Source: Hahellaceae bacterium (GTDB lineage Bacteria > Pseudomonadota > Gammaproteobacteria > Pseudomonadales > Oleiphilaceae). Taken from it: a DNA stretch of 64,000 nt. The translations under genes and the position numbers were made by a program. Location: contig JADJWY010000005.1 of NCBI GenBank assembly GCA_016716085.1, positions 310,001-374,000 of the forward strand. The letters are read 5' to 3'. This document shows, one piece after another, positions 1-9,479 of this stretch. Under the pieces are notes generated by a model. That model made no database searches, had not been told where the DNA came from, and saw only the letters and a list, made by a program, of their open reading frames with translations. Numbering within the stretch: position 1 is the stretch's first letter; each line of letters starts with the position of its first letter.

Positions 1-1041
1 GCGCTTCATATTATTCAAATGCTGCTCAGCCAGAATTTCAGTCGGCGCCATCAGCGCACACTGTTGACCGCACGCCATGACGGTAAGTGCCGAGAGTGCC
101 GCAACGACCGTTTTACCCGATCCGACATCCCCCTGAACCAACCGAAGCATCGGAACAGACTGCCCAAGATCCGCGCGAATTTCAGCCAGCACCCGCTCCT
201 GCGCAGCAGTCAAACCAAAAGGCAGGCGCTGCCTGAACGCCTGATCTTCCTGCCCCGGTGCGTTGAAGGTCTGGGCCTGACGGGACTGGATTTCCCGGCG
301 AAGCTTCAGCAGGCTCAGATGATGGGCTACCAATTCCTCAAACGCCAGGCGATCACGCGCCGGATTGCCGCTCTCAAGTGTAAACACCTGATCGACCCTG
401 GGCTGATGGACCTGAAAAAGCGCGGCATTTAATGACGGCAGGCGCAGTGCGGCCATGCGTCGTTCTGGCAACCAGTCCTGCACCGGCTGAGATTTCAACT
501 GCGCCAGGGCTTGCGCTACAAGGCCCTGCAAGCGACGCTGCGCAAGCCCTTCGACAGCCGGATAGATCGGCAAGAGCGCATCCGCCACCTCTGCTGGCTG
601 ACCGGGTTCAAGCACCCGACACTCGGGGTGGTACATTTCGTAGCCCGAGCGCCCCATACGAACCTCACCGTAACAACGAAAGTGACTACCCGGGACAAAG
701 CGTGCCTGCTGCGCCTTGTTGAAGGCATAAAATCGCAAGGCCAACTGTCCGGTCGCATCCCGCAGGCGCACAAAAAGGCTGCGACGACGGCCAGGTTCTA
801 TTCGAGCCTCAACTACCTCGCCTTCAACCTGGGCGGGCTGACCGGGCAGAAGCTGGGCAATCGAATGGATTCGTGTCCGATCCTCATACCGTAGCGGTAA
901 ATGAAAAAGCAAGTCTTGTACGGTATGAATGCCAAGCCGATTGAGTGAGACCTGTAATGCCGGCCCCACTCCTTTCAGGCTGGAAACCGGTCGAGTCTCT
1001 AAACGGCTTTGCGTTATCTCGGATGACTCAGCGGGACTCAT
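1..1041 (-). CDS. recG: ATP-dependent DNA helicase RecG (N-terminal part, cut by window edge)
   Basis: RecG branch-migration helicase, which remodels stalled forks and Holliday junctions. Translating the minus strand from the ATG at 1041 gives an open frame of 347 codons to the window edge, about half the usual 690 residues. The N-terminal wedge/OB region is visible (LKGVGPALQ, LLFHLPLRYEDRT, then an RRRSLFVRLRD stretch). The helicase Walker A motif GDVGSGKT and the following MAPTEILAEQH lie near the cut end. The start overlaps the 3' end of oxyR by 14 bp on the same strand, and recG beside oxyR is the order seen in Pseudomonas. The 3' half lies outside the window. Confidence 0.93.
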   Translation of the reverse strand, partial: MSPAESSEITQSRLETRPVSSLKGVGPALQVSLNRLGIHTVQDLLFHLPLRYEDRTRIHSIAQLLPGQPAQVEGEVVEARIEPGRRRSLFVRLRDATGQLALRFYAFNKAQQARFVPGSHFRCYGEVRMGRSGYEMYHPECRVLEPGQPAEVADALLPIYPAVEGLAQRRLQGLVAQALAQLKSQPVQDWLPERRMAALRLPSLNAALFQVHQPRVDQVFTLESGNPARDRLAFEELVAHHLSLLKLRREIQSRQAQTFNAPGQEDQAFRQRLPFGLTAAQERVLAEIRADLGQSVPMLRLVQGDVGSGKTVVAALSALTVMACGQQCALMAPTEILAEQHLNNMKR

Positions 1042-1978
1042 GAGCAAGAGCTACCTTGGGCATGACACGGCACTGTCCTGCCGCCAGGCCTAGCATGTCG
1101 ATGGCCTTGGGCCGGGGAAAGGTTACCCGCCAGGCGAGCCCCACCGTTCGAAAGGGGGCCGGAGATGCAAACGGACGCACGGTAATCAAACCGGGAGGAT
1201 AACGATCCTGCCCTGCGGCGGACAGAGGAAGAACGGAGATACCGAGCCCGGATGCCACCATATGACGAATGGTTTCGAGTGAGCTGCCCTCAGTCACGAG
1301 GCTGCGGGTGGGTTCCTTGCGAGACGGCGCGTTCAGTTTCTGCAACAGATCAGGACAGGCCTCCAACACCTGATCCCGAAAACAGTGCCCGGGGCCCAGC
1401 AGCAGCAGGTCTTCTGCCGACAGCTGCTCACTGTTAATTTCATCAAAACGACTCAGCGGATGTCCGGCAGGCATCAACACCACAAATGGCTCATCGTACA
1501 GAGGCAAGGTTACGACCTCCGGCTCATTGAATGGCAACGCGACAATGATGGCATCCAGTTCGGACTGGCGCAGTTTTTCACGCAGCACAGCCGTGTAATT
1601 TTCCTCAATGTAAAGAGGCATGCGGGGCGCCGCACGGTGCAGCTCCGGCAGCAGATGCGGAAACAGGTAAGGCCCGATGGTGTAAATCGCACCGACTCTG
1701 AGGGGCGCGTTAAGCTGATCCTTCCCGACCGAGGCGATGTCACGGATCACACTCACCTGATCCAGCACCCGTTGTGCCTGACGCACAACCTGAAGCCCGG
1801 TCTCGGTGACGGTAATGTGACTCTTGCTCCGCTCAAACAGCGTGACCTCAAGCTCTTCTTCAAGCTTTTTCACGGCCACACTCAGGGTTGGCTGACTGAC
1901 ATGACAGCGTTCGGCTGCCTTGCCGAAGTGCTTTTCTTCTGCCAGGGTGACGATGTATCGAAGCTCGGTCAGGGTCAT
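1028..1978 (-). CDS. oxyR: LysR-type peroxide sensor OxyR
   Basis: Transcriptional activator of the peroxide stress response, 316 aa. The N-terminal winged helix-turn-helix (MTLTELRYIVTLAEEKHFGK, HVSQPTLSVAVKKLEEEL) is followed by a LysR substrate domain. The redox pair is present: GHCFRDQVLEAC carries the two cysteines near residues 199 and 208 that form the H2O2-induced disulfide in OxyR. The start at 1978 is preferred over an upstream ATG because it begins with the canonical OxyR N-terminus and has an AAGGAG site just ahead. It is divergent from the SDR gene at 2059 and overlaps recG downstream, so recG is probably cotranscribed. Confidence 0.93.
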   Translation of the reverse strand: MTLTELRYIVTLAEEKHFGKAAERCHVSQPTLSVAVKKLEEELEVTLFERSKSHITVTETGLQVVRQAQRVLDQVSVIRDIASVGKDQLNAPLRVGAIYTIGPYLFPHLLPELHRAAPRMPLYIEENYTAVLREKLRQSELDAIIVALPFNEPEVVTLPLYDEPFVVLMPAGHPLSRFDEINSEQLSAEDLLLLGPGHCFRDQVLEACPDLLQKLNAPSRKEPTRSLVTEGSSLETIRHMVASGLGISVLPLSAAGQDRYPPGLITVRPFASPAPFRTVGLAWRVTFPRPKAIDMLGLAAGQCRVMPKVALAHESR

Positions 1979-2017
1979 GGTAACTCCTTGGTCACACGGC
2001 AGTTTTGCCGTATGCTG

Positions 2018-2032
2018 ATAGGCTGTACCTAG
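2018..2032. promoter_or_regulatory. Possible OxyR half-site in the oxyR/SDR intergenic region
   Basis: ATAG, seven bases, CTAG. This matches half of the OxyR consensus ATAG-N7-CTAT-N7-ATAG-N7-CTAT except for one base. It sits in the short divergent region between oxyR and the SDR gene, where autoregulation would be expected. The other half of the consensus is not recognisable, so the call is weak. Confidence 0.25.
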
Positions 2033-2058
2033 CATAAATGGACATCGGGATAGACGCA

Positions 2059-2928
2059 ATGCATAAGCCGTCATTACTGTTACTGGGCTATGGCCAATTG
2101 AACCGGGCACTGGCGGAGCACCTGAGCCTGGACTACGACATCACGGCGGTCTCCCGGTCGCCGCAAACCCACACCGCGATTTGGCATGTGGCAGCAGATC
2201 TTTCGCAGCGCTATCCCGCGTCGCTGTCAGGAGCGCACTTCGAGCAGGTTGTCTTTTGTCTGTCTCCCGCCGACTACAGCGAAACCGCTTACGCTAAGAT
2301 CTATGGCGATGCGCTCGCAACCGTGCTGATGGGTCTGACCCCGACACCACCCAAACGCTTCTATCTGGTGTCATCTACCAGTGTGTACCGTCAGAATGAC
2401 GATGAATGGATCGACGAATCAAGCCCGGCATTAGGCAATGGATTTGCCGGACAGCAGCTTCTCAAGGCCGAAAAAAACCTGGATGCAGCGCCCTTTCCCG
2501 GAACCGTTATCCGCTTCAGTGGCATTTATGGTGGCGAACGAACACGCCTGATCCGGCAGACCCAAAAGGGAGACTTTGATGCAGAAGGTCCCACCGGCTA
2601 TTCCAATCGAATTCACGAAGAGGATGCCGTGGGCATTATGGCCCATTTAATCAGGCGGCAAACGCGAGGCCAGCCCCTTGAAAAGTGCTACCTGGCCAGT
2701 GACAACGAGCCAACCCCCTTACACGAAGTGATGAAGTGGCTGGCCACGCAATTGGGAACGGAAGCAAAAGGACGCCATAGCGAGGTGGGTGAAGCGCGAC
2801 GACGCGCCGGCAGTAAGCGATGCTCAAACCGGCGCATCCTGGAGAGCGGCTATTGCTTCCGCTACCCGACGTTTCGGGAAGGGTACAGTGAAATGCTGAC
2901 CCGACTGGGCCTCAGGACATTACCATGA
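2059..2928 (+). CDS. NAD(P)-binding SDR / epimerase-like protein (YeeZ type)
   Basis: Extended short-chain dehydrogenase-like protein of 289 aa; substrate unknown. The N-terminal Rossmann motif GYGQLNRALAEH (about residues 10-21) and a central YLVSSTSVYRQ strand resemble NAD-dependent epimerases of the YeeZ group. I see no clear YxxxK catalytic pair, so catalysis is uncertain. The ATG at 2059 is preferred to the one at 2038 because the Rossmann strand then starts at the usual distance. It is divergent from oxyR, and its 3' end overlaps the convergent ridA by 17 bp. Confidence 0.7.
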   Translation: MHKPSLLLLGYGQLNRALAEHLSLDYDITAVSRSPQTHTAIWHVAADLSQRYPASLSGAHFEQVVFCLSPADYSETAYAKIYGDALATVLMGLTPTPPKRFYLVSSTSVYRQNDDEWIDESSPALGNGFAGQQLLKAEKNLDAAPFPGTVIRFSGIYGGERTRLIRQTQKGDFDAEGPTGYSNRIHEEDAVGIMAHLIRRQTRGQPLEKCYLASDNEPTPLHEVMKWLATQLGTEAKGRHSEVGEARRRAGSKRCSNRRILESGYCFRYPTFREGYSEMLTRLGLRTLP

Positions 2929-3298
2929 TGGCGTCCATTTCGACGTCCGCTCCTTTGGGAAGGGCGGCAACGCCAACGGCCGCACGCGCCGGATAAGGCT
3001 CCTGAAAGTAGGTCGCCATTACTTGATTCACGGTGGCGAAATTATTCAGATCAGTCATGTAAATGTTCAATTTGACGATATCGGACAGACTACCACCCGC
3101 TGCCTCGCAGACCGCCTTAAGATTATCGAAGACCCGACGGGTCCGTGCGGCAAAATCGCCCCCCACCAGCGCCATTGTTTCCGGGTCCAACGGAATCTGA
3201 CCCGACAGAAACACAGTAGAGCCCACTTTGACTGCTTGCGAGTAGGTTCCGATAGCCTTGGGCGCTTTATCGGTTTGCAAGATGGATTTATTCGACAT
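2912..3298 (-). CDS. ridA: Reactive imine/enamine deaminase RidA
   Basis: RidA/YjgF-family deaminase, 128 aa, full length for the family. It hydrolyses reactive 2-aminoacrylate and related enamines released by PLP enzymes such as threonine dehydratase. Family signatures are KAIGTYSQAVKVG near the N-terminus, FLSGQIPLDP, and the PARAAVGVAALPKGADVEMDA block whose arginine binds the substrate carboxylate. It lies 9 bp downstream of spoT on the same strand, an arrangement shared by many gammaproteobacteria, so it is probably the last gene of the gmk-rpoZ-spoT-ridA run. Confidence 0.95.
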   Translation of the reverse strand: MSNKSILQTDKAPKAIGTYSQAVKVGSTVFLSGQIPLDPETMALVGGDFAARTRRVFDNLKAVCEAAGGSLSDIVKLNIYMTDLNNFATVNQVMATYFQEPYPARAAVGVAALPKGADVEMDAIMVMS

Positions 3299-3307
3299 TC
3301 ATATTCC

Positions 3308-5431
3308 TTAATGTTTGACTCGGGCCAGCGCGCTGACCGCCTTGAGGTTTTTAAGTCGTCGCATCACACGGGCAAGGTGAGCCCGACCTTTTACTTTGAT
3401 GACCATGCTGACTGAACTTAATTTTGCGTTCTGGTCATCCACGCTAATTTTTTCGATATTGGCATCGGCCAGCGAAATGGCACTGGCCAACTCCGCAATC
3501 ATACCGCGGCGTTTCTCAATCTCAATGCGTAACGCAACCGAAAATTCATCCGTAATATCCTTGGCCCATTTCAGATGAATACATTGCTCTGGATCCTGCA
3601 GAATATTCCGCACCCGCTCGCAGGTTTCAGAATGGATGGTCAGACCGTTACCGCTGCCACTGACTCCGACAATGGGGTCGCCCGGAATCGGCTTGCAGCA
3701 ATGCGCGAAATTCAGCACGGCCCCTTCCGTTCCCTCGATCACCAGCGCAGGCTTGTCACCCTCTGATTGCAGCATTGGCTGAATTTCCGATACCGCCTGA
3801 TCTGAGACAAGCTGGCGCGCCAGAATAAAGGACATGCGCGAGCCCATGCCAATATCTTCGTAAAGTTTTTCCATGGTCGGAATCTGGTTGTGCTGAAGCA
3901 CGCGTGCAATATGCTCGCCGGACAACTCCTCCAGCGCCTTGCCAAAACTCTGCAGATTCTTTTTCAGCATTTTACGTCCCAGCTCGCGAGCCTCCGATTG
4001 TTTCTGCTGCTTGAGCTGATGACGGATATGGCTTTTCGCCCGCGGGGTCACCACATAATCGAGCCAGGCCAGACGCGGTTTGGCCCCTGGCGCGGTAATC
4101 ACCTCAACCGTCTGACCATTCTTCAGAGGTACGCTCAGTGAGGACAAATGCTTGTTAATCCGGCAAGCAACCGCAGAATTGCCGATGTCAGTGTGAATGG
4201 AATAGGCAAAATCCAGCGGTGTTGCGCCGCCTGGCAATTCAAGTATCCGGCCTTTGGGTGTGAATACGTAGATCTCGTCAGCAAACAGATCCATCTTCAC
4301 ATGCTCAATGAATTCGAGCGAGTCGTTGGCCTGCTCACTCAGGAGCATCAGATTCTGAACCCATTTTTCAGCCCTCAGCTGCTGGGTTCCTGACATGAAG
4401 GACTCGCCCTTATAGACCCAATGTGCAGCCACTCCCGTACTGGCAATCCGTTCCATTTCATCTGTACGGATCTGCACCTCAATGTTCACTTTTGCACCAA
4501 ACAGAGTGGTGTGCAACGATTGATAGCCATTGCCTTTGGGCACTGCGATATAATCCTTGAAACGACCCGGCACCGGCTTGAACAAGCTATGCACAACACC
4601 CAGGATGCGATAGCAGTTATCAACAGTATCCGTCACGATACGGAACGCATACACATCCATGATGTCCTGGAATGACCGGCGTTTGGCCTTCATCTTGCGA
4701 TAGATACTATTTAGGTGCTTTTCCCTGCCGGAGACCCGCCCATCAATACCCTGGGTCGTCAGCGCACTCTCCAGTTTGTTGCGAATGTCAGAAATGATTT
4801 CCTGATGCTCGGTTCGCAACTTCCGGATCGCCTCCTGAATATAACGCGCCCGCATCGGGTACATCGCCTGAAAGCCTAAATCCTCCAATTCGACATACAT
4901 ATTCCGTATACCGAGTCGGTTGGCAATCGGGGCGTAGATATCCAGGGTTTCCGAGGCAATGCGACGTCGCTTTTCGGGCTTGAGCGGCCCCAGCGTCCGC
5001 ATGTTATGCAGCCGGTCAGCCAACTTCACCAGAATAACCCGAATATCCCGCGCCATAGCGAGTGTCATTTTCTGGAAATTCTCGGCCTGAGCCTCGGCCT
5101 TGGACTTGAACTCGATCTGGGTCAGCTTGCTGACACCATCCACCAACTCGGCAATCGCTTCGCCAAACTGTGCCGATATCGCTTCTTTAGGAATGCCGGT
5201 ATCTTCAATTACATCATGCAGCATCGCCGCAGCGAGGCACTGGTGATCGAGTTGCAGATCGGCCAACACCTGAGCCACCGCGAGCGGGTGAACGATGTAG
5301 GGTTCGCCACTGCGCCGGTATTGGCCCTCGTGTGCCTGCTCGGCGTAATAATAGGCGCGACGAACTACATTTACCTGGCTTGTATCAAGATAGGTCTGCA
5401 GCCTTTCGGCAAGGGAGTCAATCGTTGGCAC
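3308..5431 (-). CDS. spoT: Bifunctional (p)ppGpp synthetase/hydrolase SpoT
   Basis: Stringent-response enzyme that hydrolyses and makes (p)ppGpp; 707 aa, normal for SpoT. Domain order: HD hydrolase with an intact HDVIEDT near residue 75 and DRLHNMRTL, synthetase with a YQSLHTTLFG block near 305, TGS (IYVFTPKGRILELPGGATPLDFAY) near 390, helical region, and C-terminal ACT domain. The intact HD motif favours SpoT over the hydrolase-dead RelA. The start is GTG. It is flanked by rpoZ and ridA as in enterics and Pseudomonas. Confidence 0.96.
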   Translation of the reverse strand: MPTIDSLAERLQTYLDTSQVNVVRRAYYYAEQAHEGQYRRSGEPYIVHPLAVAQVLADLQLDHQCLAAAMLHDVIEDTGIPKEAISAQFGEAIAELVDGVSKLTQIEFKSKAEAQAENFQKMTLAMARDIRVILVKLADRLHNMRTLGPLKPEKRRRIASETLDIYAPIANRLGIRNMYVELEDLGFQAMYPMRARYIQEAIRKLRTEHQEIISDIRNKLESALTTQGIDGRVSGREKHLNSIYRKMKAKRRSFQDIMDVYAFRIVTDTVDNCYRILGVVHSLFKPVPGRFKDYIAVPKGNGYQSLHTTLFGAKVNIEVQIRTDEMERIASTGVAAHWVYKGESFMSGTQQLRAEKWVQNLMLLSEQANDSLEFIEHVKMDLFADEIYVFTPKGRILELPGGATPLDFAYSIHTDIGNSAVACRINKHLSSLSVPLKNGQTVEVITAPGAKPRLAWLDYVVTPRAKSHIRHQLKQQKQSEARELGRKMLKKNLQSFGKALEELSGEHIARVLQHNQIPTMEKLYEDIGMGSRMSFILARQLVSDQAVSEIQPMLQSEGDKPALVIEGTEGAVLNFAHCCKPIPGDPIVGVSGSGNGLTIHSETCERVRNILQDPEQCIHLKWAKDITDEFSVALRIEIEKRRGMIAELASAISLADANIEKISVDDQNAKLSSVSMVIKVKGRAHLARVMRRLKNLKAVSALARVKH

Positions 5432-5531
5432 ACAACTTACCCGGTAGCATTATCATACTACCAATATATAGAGGCGTTTGACATTTGCAAGAGGAGCCCC
5501 AGAACGGAGCTCCCGGCGAGAACGGACTAAC

Positions 5532-5741
5532 TCAGTCTTCGTCGTCTTCAATCATTTCACGGGTGACTTTACCTTCCGCGATTTCACGCAGGGCAACAAC
5601 AGTCGCCTTATCATTCGACCAGTCAACCTTGGAATCCTTACCACCAGTGGCCAGTTGACGAGCCCGCTTGCTACCCAGCAAGACCAACTCAAATCGATTA
5701 GGAATTTGTTCCAGACAATCTTCTACCGTTACGCGTGCCAT
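5532..5741 (-). CDS. rpoZ: RNA polymerase omega subunit
   Basis: Omega subunit, which helps assemble RNA polymerase and forms part of the ppGpp site 1 at its interface with beta prime; 69 aa. It starts MARVTVEDCLEQIPNRFELV and has the conserved RARQL core, followed by NDKATVVALREIAEGKV and an acidic tail. It lies between gmk and spoT on the same strand, the standard gammaproteobacterial order. This places the ppGpp enzyme next to one of its RNA-polymerase binding partners. Confidence 0.96.
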   Translation of the reverse strand: MARVTVEDCLEQIPNRFELVLLGSKRARQLATGGKDSKVDWSNDKATVVALREIAEGKVTREMIEDDED

Positions 5742-5822
5742 GAATGCTCCACTCGGAGGGACAGATGAAGTTAAAGGGGCTGTATGTTATTCACATCGCG
5801 GTCACAATTCAAGCACGATTCA

Positions 5823-6476
5823 CTACGCGCTGTTATCTGTACCGCTGATCAGATGTGAGAGAACACTCTCGTACCGCAGCTGCTGCAGGGATCGGCGCAG
5901 GCGCTCCGCACGAAAAATCGCCTTGAGATCTTTGAGCGCAACGTCGAAGGTTTCATTCACAACCAAATAATCATACTCGCCGTAATGGGAGATTTCTTCT
6001 GACGCCTCTTTCAAGCGCCGCTCAATGACCTCGGCGCTGTCCTGCCCCCGATTTTGCAGACGCTGCTTCAGCGCAGGCAGCGACGGCGGCAAAATAAAGA
6101 CGGTAATGCAATCCGGGCGGGTACGACGAATCTGCTGCGCCCCCTGCCAATCGATTTCAAGGATCACATCCGCACCCGCTTCCATCGCACGGTTTACCGA
6201 GTCATGCGAGGTCCCGTAAAAATTACCAAACACCTCTGCATGCTCCATGAACGCGCCCTGCCCAATCATGCTGACAAAGGTCGGGCGATCTACAAAGTGA
6301 TAGCTGACGCCGGGTTGTTCGGCAGAGCGTGGCGCTCGGGTCGTGTGGGAAATAGATAGCCGAACATGGCTATCGTCTTCGAGCAAAGCTGACACCAGAC
6401 TGGTTTTTCCAGCACCGGACGGGGCAGAAATAACGTACAAAGACCCCGGCGCGGGATTTACCTGAACGAGCGACAT
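5823..6476 (-). CDS. gmk: Guanylate kinase
   Basis: Phosphorylates GMP to GDP with ATP; 217 aa, normal length. The P-loop SAPSGAGKTSL lies near residues 18-28. The GMP-binding region (SISHTTRAPRSAEQPGVSYHFVD, then the EIDWQGAQQIR strand) is intact. It heads the minus-strand run gmk-rpoZ-spoT-ridA. In related genomes yicC lies directly upstream of gmk; here about 9 kb of other DNA separates them, namely a diguanylate cyclase and an accessory insertion. Confidence 0.96.
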   Translation of the reverse strand: MSLVQVNPAPGSLYVISAPSGAGKTSLVSALLEDDSHVRLSISHTTRAPRSAEQPGVSYHFVDRPTFVSMIGQGAFMEHAEVFGNFYGTSHDSVNRAMEAGADVILEIDWQGAQQIRRTRPDCITVFILPPSLPALKQRLQNRGQDSAEVIERRLKEASEEISHYGEYDYLVVNETFDVALKDLKAIFRAERLRRSLQQLRYESVLSHLISGTDNSA

Positions 6477-6547
6477 AGGCTTTCCTCTCTACAATCAGAT
6501 AAGTATAAACGATGCTTAGGAATAAGAACAAAAACGCCTCCTCTCGC

Positions 6548-7996
6548 CTAGCGCGTAACCACCCGGTTACGCCCACCTTGCTTGGCTTCATAAAGGGCAC
6601 TATCCGCCCGATCAAGCAAAAGAAGTTCTGTATCTCCCGCCTTCACCATCGTCAAACCTACACTCAGTGTCACATAGAGGCCACGCTTACCAAAGCGGTG
6701 GTTCTCACACAGCTCCCGCAGCTTATCTGCCAACTGCCGAAGCGCTTCTATCTGGGTATGGGTGACGATCACGATGAATTCTTCTCCCCCCCAGCGCCCC
6801 ATCAGATCCTTTTCGCGGATATGCTCATGCAATAAAGCACTCAACTCACGTAACACTTCATCACCGACCAGGTGCCCAAGGGTGTCATTGATTTTCTTGA
6901 AGTGATCAATATCCATCAGAATGACACCAAAGGGGAGCTCTTCACGCCTGAATCGAGCCAGCTCCAGTTCGATAAACTCACTGATTCTGTAGCGATTCCA
7001 TAGCCCGGTCAGCGCGTCTTGCCGGTAGAGATGCTCGAGCTCCTCCTGCCGTTGTTTCAGGCTCCACCGCACATTTTGTTGCTCTAATGCCAGTATTCCC
7101 ATGGTGTATAGACTCAGTGAAAAGACGCCAATAAACAACTGCAATTGAAGCAGGGCATCTGCGGCACCTTTATAAGACAAAGGCCCCATCCCCTTTGAGG
7201 TGGCCATTACCGCGACAACCGAGACGACGGCCAGCAGGCTGTAAACCAGACGCAAACCATAGGTCATCATGGCATAAAATAGCGGGGGCAGGAGTAAGGG
7301 CGCCGCATAGTGCCAGCTACCCGGTAATTTAATCAGATCAAAAAGCAGTGCAGTGATAAAAGCGGCGTAAGACAAGCTTCCCACCAACACCGGCGTCGGA
7401 AGTACATCCGAATCGCGCGGTGGCTGCATCCAGGCCAATACCAGAGGCGCCATAACGAGAACACCGACGGCATCCCCTACGAGCCAGGTTGTGAAGACCC
7501 GCCAGAACTGCCCCACCTCAAGGTGCCCGAACAACTGAAGCCCACCAACACCCATGATCGAGCTGATCATCGCAGCGCCACCCCCACCCAATATGATCAG
7601 ACTTGCCAGTCCTTTGCGGGTTCGCAGCCAGTCTGAGGGCTGAGATATTTTTTGAATAAGGCGAGCCATCACGACCAGACCAACGGCATCTCCGACGCCA
7701 TTGAAGGTCGCCGAGCCCAGCGCACGCAGCAACAGGCCATTATCGGTCCATGACCAATACGCCCAGGCATTGCCAATGAAGGCACCCAGAAAAATTCCGG
7801 GAGCAATTCGCCATCCCCAGACCAGCGCGAGCGCCAGCATCAAGCCCGAGGGCAGCCAGACGGGCGTGACATTCGCAGGCTCAATGGAAAATAGCTGCCC
7901 GGTTCGGGCGGCCACAATGTAAAGTAGCGCCACCCAAACACAACGGACGGGAGTCGAAGAGACAATTGTGCTAAGCAAAAGCCTTCCTTTATTCAA
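6548..7996 (-). CDS. MASE1-GGDEF diguanylate cyclase
   Basis: Predicted inner-membrane enzyme making cyclic di-GMP, 482 aa. The N-terminal 290 residues are hydrophobic with many membrane segments and the MASE1-like opening ARTGQLFSIEPANVTPVWLPSG. A short linker leads to a GGDEF domain with an intact active site (RWGGEEF near residue 400). The inhibitory I-site REKD lies exactly five residues ahead of it, so product feedback inhibition is likely. The signal sensed by MASE1 is unknown. Base composition is core-like, so the gene may be older than the AT-rich insertion beside it. Confidence 0.9.
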   Translation of the reverse strand: MNKGRLLLSTIVSSTPVRCVWVALLYIVAARTGQLFSIEPANVTPVWLPSGLMLALALVWGWRIAPGIFLGAFIGNAWAYWSWTDNGLLLRALGSATFNGVGDAVGLVVMARLIQKISQPSDWLRTRKGLASLIILGGGGAAMISSIMGVGGLQLFGHLEVGQFWRVFTTWLVGDAVGVLVMAPLVLAWMQPPRDSDVLPTPVLVGSLSYAAFITALLFDLIKLPGSWHYAAPLLLPPLFYAMMTYGLRLVYSLLAVVSVVAVMATSKGMGPLSYKGAADALLQLQLFIGVFSLSLYTMGILALEQQNVRWSLKQRQEELEHLYRQDALTGLWNRYRISEFIELELARFRREELPFGVILMDIDHFKKINDTLGHLVGDEVLRELSALLHEHIREKDLMGRWGGEEFIVIVTHTQIEALRQLADKLRELCENHRFGKRGLYVTLSVGLTMVKAGDTELLLLDRADSALYEAKQGGRNRVVTR

Positions 7997-8082
7997 TTTA
8001 TTTTGGAAAGTATATCGCGGTAATCAAGACCAATTATTGATCTAACGGGAAATTGGCAGTGAATTGACGCTCTGTGGACGAG

Positions 8083-9399
8083 CTAATACCATCTCTGTGG
8101 CAAATACTGCGTGAAATACAAAGGCATCACGATACTGGTTAGCTCTAGTGCTGATGACCCTTGTGTGCCAGTTAACTTAAAGGTTTTACTTGGTGCACAT
8201 TTTTCAACGTAGGATGCCAGCGATTTTGCTCTTGTACGTTTGCCACTTTTGACTTCAACAGGGATGATATTTCCTTCATCTGTTGCCAAAATAAATTCGA
8301 TTTCGGCGCGTGCGTCATTCCATGAATAACTTGGGGCAACGCCAATGGCAGTGAGCTCTTGTTGAACAAAGTTTTCTGCCACATAGCCTTTGTATTCATA
8401 GTTTTGTTGCTTAATCTCTTTATAACTACTGCCTAGCATATGATTGAGCAGGCCCACATCAAACAGAAACAGTTTAACCATATTCTCTTTTTTATAGGCC
8501 GCCAGAGGTGATTTCGGCAACCCTTCAATAGGGTAGTTTGGCAAGGCTAAGCGGCAACAGTTAAGCCAATGGATAGCGGTTTCAAAATCGCTGTAGCGAG
8601 ATTTACGCTCATGCACGTGTTTAAATTTAAAGCGCTTAACTGATTCATCACTAACAAGAGATAATTGTACGGGAATACTATTGAATACCGATTCAATCAG
8701 TGTGGCATCAACCTTGCCCGCGTACTTACCAAAGTCGCGGCGATAACCTTCAACTAAATCAGCATGAATTTTAGTGACTTTTTCAACACGCTCTAAAATG
8801 CTTGAATCTTTAAACTGATACCAGGCCGAAACAGCTTCCGGCATACCACCAGTAAAAAAGTAGTCCGTTAGTTTATCCATCAATTTAGTGTGCACTGCCG
8901 GTGAGCTTGCTTGACTATCAAACGCTTTGATCAATGCCTGCTCTTTTGATGCATAAATAAATTCCTGGAAGGTCAGTGGTCGTAAATTGTATTGCTCTAC
9001 CTTACCCACAGGGAAGGTGTTGAGTAAACCAATATTCGAGCCGCTGGCTGCGACAAAATAGGACGGTGCTTTTTCGGCAAAATACTTAAGCGAAGTAACG
9101 GCACGTTCACATTCGCCAATTTCATCTAATATCAGCAGATCAGTTTCTGGGTTGAAAGCCTGATTAGTCAAAAGCTCAATGTTCATTAATAGTTCGTCGG
9201 GTGACAGTGAACCATCGAACGCTTCTTTGTAGGCGGGATTTTCAAGAAAGTCGATACGAAGGATGTTGGTAAAGGTGTTACCAAACAGCTCTTGCAGCAG
9301 ATACGTTTTACCCGTTTGCCTTGCACCATCTATCAACAATGGTTTGCGCACAGGTTGGCTTTTCCACGCAATTAGTGCGTTGAGTAAGTTTCGCTGCAT
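8083..9399 (-). CDS. DUF4143-type AAA ATPase
   Basis: ATPase of the AAA_14/DUF4143 family, 438 aa, role not established. Walker A GARQTGKT is at residues 25-32 and Walker B LLILDEIGE near 90. A C-terminal DUF4143 region with a restriction-nuclease-like strand pattern (ARAEIEFILATDEGNIIPVEVKSGKR, an E...EVK core) follows. The ATG at 9399 is chosen because the family starts just ahead of the kinase-like loop and because an upstream start would lie inside an operator-like palindrome. The gene is clearly richer in A/T than the flanking core genes, suggesting transfer. It lies outside the att-like repeat at 9588. Confidence 0.82.
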   Translation of the reverse strand: MQRNLLNALIAWKSQPVRKPLLIDGARQTGKTYLLQELFGNTFTNILRIDFLENPAYKEAFDGSLSPDELLMNIELLTNQAFNPETDLLILDEIGECERAVTSLKYFAEKAPSYFVAASGSNIGLLNTFPVGKVEQYNLRPLTFQEFIYASKEQALIKAFDSQASSPAVHTKLMDKLTDYFFTGGMPEAVSAWYQFKDSSILERVEKVTKIHADLVEGYRRDFGKYAGKVDATLIESVFNSIPVQLSLVSDESVKRFKFKHVHERKSRYSDFETAIHWLNCCRLALPNYPIEGLPKSPLAAYKKENMVKLFLFDVGLLNHMLGSSYKEIKQQNYEYKGYVAENFVQQELTAIGVAPSYSWNDARAEIEFILATDEGNIIPVEVKSGKRTRAKSLASYVEKCAPSKTFKLTGTQGSSALELTSIVMPLYFTQYLPQRWY

Positions 9400-9449
9400 T
9401 GTAATTTTCTGCCAATTAAGATTGTGGACAGCCTGTACTATAACCCACC

Positions 9450-9477
9450 GCACACTTTTATGCGCATAATAGTGTGC
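9450..9477. promoter_or_regulatory. Palindromic operator candidate 1 upstream of the DUF4143 ATPase
   Basis: A 28-bp near-perfect palindrome with arms GCACACT and AGTGTGC around a TTATGCGCATAAT-like centre (TGCGCA at 9461-9466). Only one base pair is mismatched. It lies about 50 bp upstream of the ATPase start at 9399, a typical place for an autoregulatory operator. Confidence 0.6.
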
Positions 9478-9479
9478 AT

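Noticed and set aside
8000..8082. A third copy of the yicC-end repeat marking the outer edge of the DUF4143 gene
   Set aside because: Read through the gap between the diguanylate cyclase and the ATPase and found no match, so the ATPase cannot be placed inside an att-bounded element.
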